A stretch of 64,000 nt of DNA from WRGT01 sp964450405. GTDB lineage: Bacteria > Spirochaetota > UBA4802 > UBA5550. Shown in pieces: positions 59,962-64,000 of this stretch. Position 1 is the first letter of the stretch. Every line of letters starts with the position of its first letter. The stretch covers positions 124,001-188,000 of the forward strand of contig CAYVCQ010000004.1 of the NCBI GenBank assembly GCA_964450405.1, given 5' to 3'. The notes beneath the pieces are model-generated. The model ran no database searches. It saw only the letters and a program-made list of their open reading frames with translations, and was not told the origin of the DNA. The position numbers and the translations under genes were made by a program.

Positions 59962-62517
59962 TCAAACATTGAATTTCAGAATGTTTCTTGTTCCATTATA
60001 ATTTTCAATAGTAAAATCTCCCCCGAGCTGTTCACTGAGCATTTTTACAAGCATAAGCCCGAATCCCTTTGAATCAGCAATAGTAAAATCCTCGGGAACT
60101 CCACTGCCGTTGTCGTTGACAATAAGTGTTACTGTATTTTCAACATACGATAGAGAAATATTTATCAAACCTGTTTTTTTATTATTGAATGCATATTTCA
60201 TTGCATTTGTTAGAAGCTCATTGATTATAATTCCAAGAGGAAAAAGTTTTTTTGAATCGAGTGTAAAGTCATCAAGATTATTTCTGATTTCAATTTTAAT
60301 ACTGTCCGGGAATAAATCTATAACTGCCTCAACAAGACTTTCTATATAATTCTTAACAGAAATATCCTCATAATCTTCACTGATCAGCAGTTTATCATAC
60401 AAAATACGCATACTGCTAACCCGGCCGATGGCATCCTGCAATGCATTAATAGTTTCAGAACTGACGCTGGATTCCAACTGGAATGACAACAGGTTTTCTA
60501 TAGATGCGATATTATTTTTTATCCGGTGGTGAACCTCTTTAAGAAGAATTGATTTTTCGGTTAATTGTCTTTTTACTTCCATCTCGGCAAGTTTACGCTG
60601 GGTTATATTTACTGCATGAGTCAGAACTAATATCACTTTGCCTGACTCATCCATTATAGGATTGGCTGTGGCATAAAAATATAAAGTTTTATCAGGTAAA
60701 GGAACCTCAACCTCAATAGATTCGCTTTCGCCCGTAGAAATAACACGTTTTGTTGTTTCATAACGGTAATCCGCGTGATCTTTAGGATAGATATCCCAGA
60801 AAGTTTTTCCTGTAAAATAATCAGGAGTTTGCCCGAAAGTTGAAGCGAACAGATGATTGGTGAATTTGTATTCTCCATCTTTATTTACACAAAAAATTGC
60901 ATCACTTGAACACTCAATGAGTGAACGATATTTCACTTCACTCTCAATTAATTCTCTTTCGGCAAGTTTACGTTCGGTTATATCCTGATTAACTCCAACA
61001 TATTTTGTTATTTTTCCAGAAGAATCTTTTTGAGAAGCAGCTAAACCGTAAACCCATGTAATTTTACCATCTTTAGAAATAAAACGGTATTCATGCCCCC
61101 ATTGACCTTGTGATTCCACCATATTATTCCAATTGGCAAAAACCATATCACGATCATCAGGATGCAGACCATTTCTCCAGCCATTCCCAAGTGCCTCATC
61201 TAAACTCATGCCAGCCATTTTGCACCAAGCGGGGTTTGCATACTGACAATTCCCTGCAGGATCGGTCAGATAAATTCCAACCGGAGCGAGTGTAGCAAGT
61301 GTCCGGAACAGCTCTTCGCTACCCCGCGACGCTTCCTCAGCAAGTTTGCGTTCGGTAATATCCGCATTAAAACCATACCAGGTTATACTTCCATCAGCTA
61401 ATTTTTCCGGTGCAGATCTGGAATAAATCCATTGAACATCCCTTCCTGGTATCTGTACCCTAAATTCACAGGTAAAATAAGTCAGGTGCTTCGCGGAATA
61501 TTCAATGTCAGCAATAACTCTGGCAGCATCTTCAGGATAAATGACATTTGCTATTGCTGTAAAATCATCAACAACATCTTCAGGAGTACATCCAAATATA
61601 TTTTTTATACCCTCAGAAGCGATAGGAACACAATAGCTCCCGTCTGCTCTTCTAGTGAATTGAAAAATCAACTCAGGGACATTTGCAGAGAGTTTTCTAA
61701 ACTCGATATCCTTTTCCCTAACCTTATCCTCTATCTTCTTGCGTTCAGTGATGTCATTTACCATTCCGATTACACCGATAATATCACCCTTCAAATTACG
61801 CAACGATGCGCTTGTATCAATGTTCCAGCCATCTTTCATTGTTTCGGGTACATCAAAGTGAAAATCAACACTGTCAACCTCTTCCCCCCGGAGCGCTCTC
61901 TCCAGCCGTTCAATAACACCGGTATCTTTCAGAAATGGAAAAACATCCAGCGGGTGTTTACCAAGCACCTGACCGGCTGTAAAACCGCTGAGTTTCTCCA
62001 TGAAAGGATTCCATACCTGGTAACGTAAATCTGTGTCGTAAACAATTATACCCTCCTGGGCGCTTTGGATAATCTGATTGTTATAGAGATATGCTTCACG
62101 CAGGAATTCTTCTTTTTTTCTTTCATTAAGTTTAGCTTCAAAAAGTTTAAATGCCATTTTTATCGAAGCATCCAGAACTGTGATGCTTGAACTTTTTACT
62201 ACGTATCCATAAGAGGTTATATTTTCTGTCTTTTCAACCACCGCAGGTTCTGTATGACTGGATAAAAATACAACTGGGAGTTCATACTCCTGCAGAATTA
62301 TCCCGGCAGCCTCTGTTCCATCGATCCCTTCACCAAGATCAATATCCATAAGAATAAGTTGTATCTCAGGATTCGATTTAACAGCAATAATAGCCTTTTC
62401 TCCGCTGATTGCGGTTATGACTTTATATCCATAGTTCTCAAGAATCATCTTCTCAGACATTGCAATGATAACTTCATCTTCAACAAGGAGAATTGTTTTT
62501 ATGTTTTTATCGTCCAT
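59962..62517 (-). CDS. Hybrid histidine kinase: receiver - four PAS - HisKA_2 - HATPase
   Basis: 851 residues, soluble. Receiver at 1-120 (L-L-V-E-D-E, L-I-L-M-D-I-D-L-G-E with phospho-Asp, V-V-F-L-S-S-H). Four PAS/PAC domains follow (about 140-260, 270-395, 400-515 and 525-640; each ends with D-I-T-E-R-K or N-I-T-Q-R-K). A HisKA_2 helix with L-L-K-E-V-H-H-R-I-K-N-N (phospho-His) and a HATPase with L-P-L-G-I-I-I-N-E-L-L-T-N-A and N-D-N-G-S-G-V complete it. N-terminal receiver plus HisKA_2 is typical of cytosolic light, redox or osmotic sensors; the ligand is unknown. GGAGGA precedes the ATG. No separate response regulator is adjacent. Confidence 0.93.
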   Translation of the reverse strand: MDDKNIKTILLVEDEVIIAMSEKMILENYGYKVITAISGEKAIIAVKSNPEIQLILMDIDLGEGIDGTEAAGIILQEYELPVVFLSSHTEPAVVEKTENITSYGYVVKSSSITVLDASIKMAFKLFEAKLNERKKEEFLREAYLYNNQIIQSAQEGIIVYDTDLRYQVWNPFMEKLSGFTAGQVLGKHPLDVFPFLKDTGVIERLERALRGEEVDSVDFHFDVPETMKDGWNIDTSASLRNLKGDIIGVIGMVNDITERKKIEDKVREKDIEFRKLSANVPELIFQFTRRADGSYCVPIASEGIKNIFGCTPEDVVDDFTAIANVIYPEDAARVIADIEYSAKHLTYFTCEFRVQIPGRDVQWIYSRSAPEKLADGSITWYGFNADITERKLAEEASRGSEELFRTLATLAPVGIYLTDPAGNCQYANPAWCKMAGMSLDEALGNGWRNGLHPDDRDMVFANWNNMVESQGQWGHEYRFISKDGKITWVYGLAASQKDSSGKITKYVGVNQDITERKLAERELIESEVKYRSLIECSSDAIFCVNKDGEYKFTNHLFASTFGQTPDYFTGKTFWDIYPKDHADYRYETTKRVISTGESESIEVEVPLPDKTLYFYATANPIMDESGKVILVLTHAVNITQRKLAEMEVKRQLTEKSILLKEVHHRIKNNIASIENLLSFQLESSVSSETINALQDAIGRVSSMRILYDKLLISEDYEDISVKNYIESLVEAVIDLFPDSIKIEIRNNLDDFTLDSKKLFPLGIIINELLTNAMKYAFNNKKTGLINISLSYVENTVTLIVNDNGSGVPEDFTIADSKGFGLMLVKMLSEQLGGDFTIENYNGTRNILKFNV

Positions 62518-62917
62518 TACGTATTCCTCCAGTGTACTTGGATCGCAGATTACGCTGATTACTACAGATTACTCGGATAAGTATTTTCTATCACTATCAG
62601 TACCATCTGTGCAATCATCCTAATCCTCACCCCATCTGCGTAATCATCTTTATCTATGCAATCTCTTGAACCTGTGCAATCATCCCTATCTGCTGTAATC
62701 TACGGTCCAATTTTTTCATTCTAAACGAATTTTTATGAAACTTTTATTGATTTTCCTGATACTATAAAATAATTTTGCGTATAAAACCACAAACATATGT
62801 AAAAGTTTGAACCTTTGAAATTATCTTATTTCGTTACACTAAAAGAGCATCTAAGATAAAATTTATCCATTGTTTTGAACTTTTCAAATAAAATTACATT
62901 TATTTCCGGAGGAGATT
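62518..62917. repeat. 400-bp gap with GATTACG/CAATCATC-type dispersed repeats (family D)
   Basis: From 62541 to about 62704 the sequence is a patchwork of short near-repeats: CGCAGATTACGCTGATTAC, ATCTGTGCAATCATCCTAAT, ATCTGCGTAATCATCTTTAT, CTGTGCAATCATCCCTATCT and GCTGTAATCTACGG. This resembles the widely distributed CGCAGATTACGCAGATT intergenic repeats. The remaining 200 bp before 62918 contains the leader of the flavodiiron gene with a GGAGGAG ribosome binding site. Confidence 0.65.
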
Positions 62918-64000
62918 TTGAAAGCAGTAAAAATACGGGACAACATATACTGGGTGGGCGGTATAGACTGGAACCTTAGAAATTTTCATGGTTACCTTAC
63001 ACAGAGAGGATCTACATACAATGCCTATCTGATAATTGATGAAAAAATAACACTTATAGATACGGTAAAACATTATCATTACGATGAAATGATGGCAAGA
63101 ATATCATCGGTGATTGATCCGAAAAAAATCGATTATGTAATTTCTAATCACGCGGAAATGGACCACTCTGGTTCAATGCCGTCGCTTATGAAACTAATTC
63201 CAAACGCCGAGGTGATTGCAACTCCAAATGGAGAAAAGGCGCTTTTCGATCACTTTAAAGAAAGCTGGAAATGTAGAACGGTAAAAGCCGGAGACAAACT
63301 CTCAACAGGGAAATACAGTTTTGCGTTCTTCCCGGCTCCTATGGTACACTGGCCCGATAATATGCTCACCTATATGGAAAACGAAAATATACTTTTTTCC
63401 AATGACGCATTCGGCCAGCATCTTGCAACATCTGAAAGATTTGATGATCAATATAACCTCGATACGATTATTGCAGAGGCTAGAAAGTATTATGCAAATA
63501 TAGTTCTTCCATATTCAGTACAGGTACAGAAGGCTCTCTCCGATCTTGGCGGACTTAAGATTGATATGATTGCTCCGAGTCACGGTATTATCTGGAGAGA
63601 AAATGTCGGCCTTATTGTCAGTGAATATGTAAAATGGGCGGCAGGTGTAACTAAGAAAAAAGCTCTTATAATTTATGATACAATGTGGAATTCAACTGCA
63701 TTATTAGCAGATTCCATTGGATCGGTCTTCAGTGAAAAAGGTTATGATATTAAAATGTATCATCTTCAGGCCAACCACATGTCTGATATTATGACAGAGG
63801 TTATTGATTCTGAATATATCTGCGTAGGATCTTCAACTCTTAACAATAACATGCTTCCGTCAGTTGCAGGATTTTTGACTTATATGAAAGGTTTAGCACC
63901 AAAGCATAGAAAAGGACTGGCCTTTGGTTCATTCGGCTGGGGCGGTCAGGGAGTTAAGCAGGTTCACGAAGCTCTTCACGGATGTAATTATGAAATGCTT
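62918..64000 (+). CDS. fprA: Flavodiiron protein (FprA family), 3' end cut by window edge
   Basis: Start is TTG 62918, supported by GGAGGA four bases upstream; no in-frame ATG near it. 361 codons are open to the window end. Metallo-beta-lactamase-like domain with di-iron ligands H78-x-E80-x-D82-H83 (N-H-A-E-M-D-H), H in V-H-W-P-D-N, D in S-N-D-A-F-G-Q-H and H in P-S-H-G-I-I-W; then the flavodoxin domain begins (K-A-L-I-I-Y-D-T-M-W-N-S-T). Reduces O2 to water or NO to N2O in anaerobes, with rubredoxin or F420 as donor. The C-terminus lies outside the window. Confidence 0.95.
   Translation, partial: MKAVKIRDNIYWVGGIDWNLRNFHGYLTQRGSTYNAYLIIDEKITLIDTVKHYHYDEMMARISSVIDPKKIDYVISNHAEMDHSGSMPSLMKLIPNAEVIATPNGEKALFDHFKESWKCRTVKAGDKLSTGKYSFAFFPAPMVHWPDNMLTYMENENILFSNDAFGQHLATSERFDDQYNLDTIIAEARKYYANIVLPYSVQVQKALSDLGGLKIDMIAPSHGIIWRENVGLIVSEYVKWAAGVTKKKALIIYDTMWNSTALLADSIGSVFSEKGYDIKMYHLQANHMSDIMTEVIDSEYICVGSSTLNNNMLPSVAGFLTYMKGLAPKHRKGLAFGSFGWGGQGVKQVHEALHGCNYEML

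Noticed and set aside
61432..62028. Rightward 198-codon frame
   Set aside because: Antisense to the PAS region of the hybrid kinase; low-complexity translation without any family signature.

Overview
The window reads as chromosomal DNA from an AT-rich, Gram-negative bacterium with a periplasm, outer-membrane beta-barrel proteins, lipoproteins, c-type cytochromes and a very heavy signalling load. SpoIIE-type (PP2C) phosphatases, class III adenylate cyclases, FecR and 7TMR-DISM proteins, methyl-accepting chemotaxis proteins and HMG-CoA reductase together fit a free-living member of the Spirochaetota (Leptospira-like or environmental spirochaete). That assignment is inference from gene content; there is no rRNA or other marker here. 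No phage, IS element, CRISPR array or ribosomal operon was seen.

Layout. 1-2.9 kb: the 3' part of a long tyrosine-rich repeat protein, then tRNA-Pro(GGG) and a terminator. 2.9-6.9 kb: a two-cupin operon divergent from a SpoIIE phosphatase, then a six-TM chemotaxis-like protein. 6.9-17.2 kb: one leftward run of PilZ, three large membrane SpoIIE phosphatases, and two copies of a HATPase-STAS pair. This is a tandemly duplicated partner-switching cassette (units at 10011-13482 and 13705-17177, offset about 3.69 kb) with near-identical and divergent tracts interleaved, and a PilZ remnant between the units. 17.7-24.6 kb: a double HD-GYP protein, two outer-membrane proteins, a 7TMR-DISM/PAS/RsbW-like protein and HMG-CoA reductase. 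25-29 kb: a metallophosphoesterase, then an operon of an ACR3 arsenite pump with a rhodanese-fused CoA-disulfide reductase-like enzyme. 29.4-34.8 kb: an overlapping operon of membrane adenylate cyclase, FecR/FN3 protein and barrel protein. 34.9-39.4 kb: a DUF1566 lipoprotein and the operon MCP - V4R - SpoIIE phosphatase. 39.5-55.9 kb: mostly housekeeping and metabolism (glycogen phosphorylase, FAD oxidoreductase, crotonases, nitroreductase, SRAP, MBL hydrolase, nitronate monooxygenase, RelA/SpoT-TPR fusion, DNA glycosylase, peroxiredoxin, thioesterase), separated by many small dispersed inverted repeats. 55.9-59.2 kb: an overlapping operon of pentaheme cytochrome c, an adenylate cyclase with a CxxCH motif in its periplasmic sensor, and a P460-like cytochrome lipoprotein. 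59.3-64 kb: a DUF3795 protein, a receiver-PAS-HisKA_2 hybrid kinase and the 5' part of a flavodiiron protein (TTG start) cut by the right edge.

How it fits together. Two signalling currencies dominate: Ser/Thr partner switching (five SpoIIE phosphatases, three RsbW-like ATPases, two STAS proteins) and nucleotide second messengers (two adenylate cyclases, an HD-GYP protein, a PilZ protein, one alarmone synthetase). The best candidate for an undescribed system is the pentaheme cytochrome / heme-c adenylate cyclase / P460-like operon (55919-59158), which looks like a device converting periplasmic electron flow into cAMP. Second is the duplicated 7TM-SpoIIE/HATPase/STAS/PilZ array.
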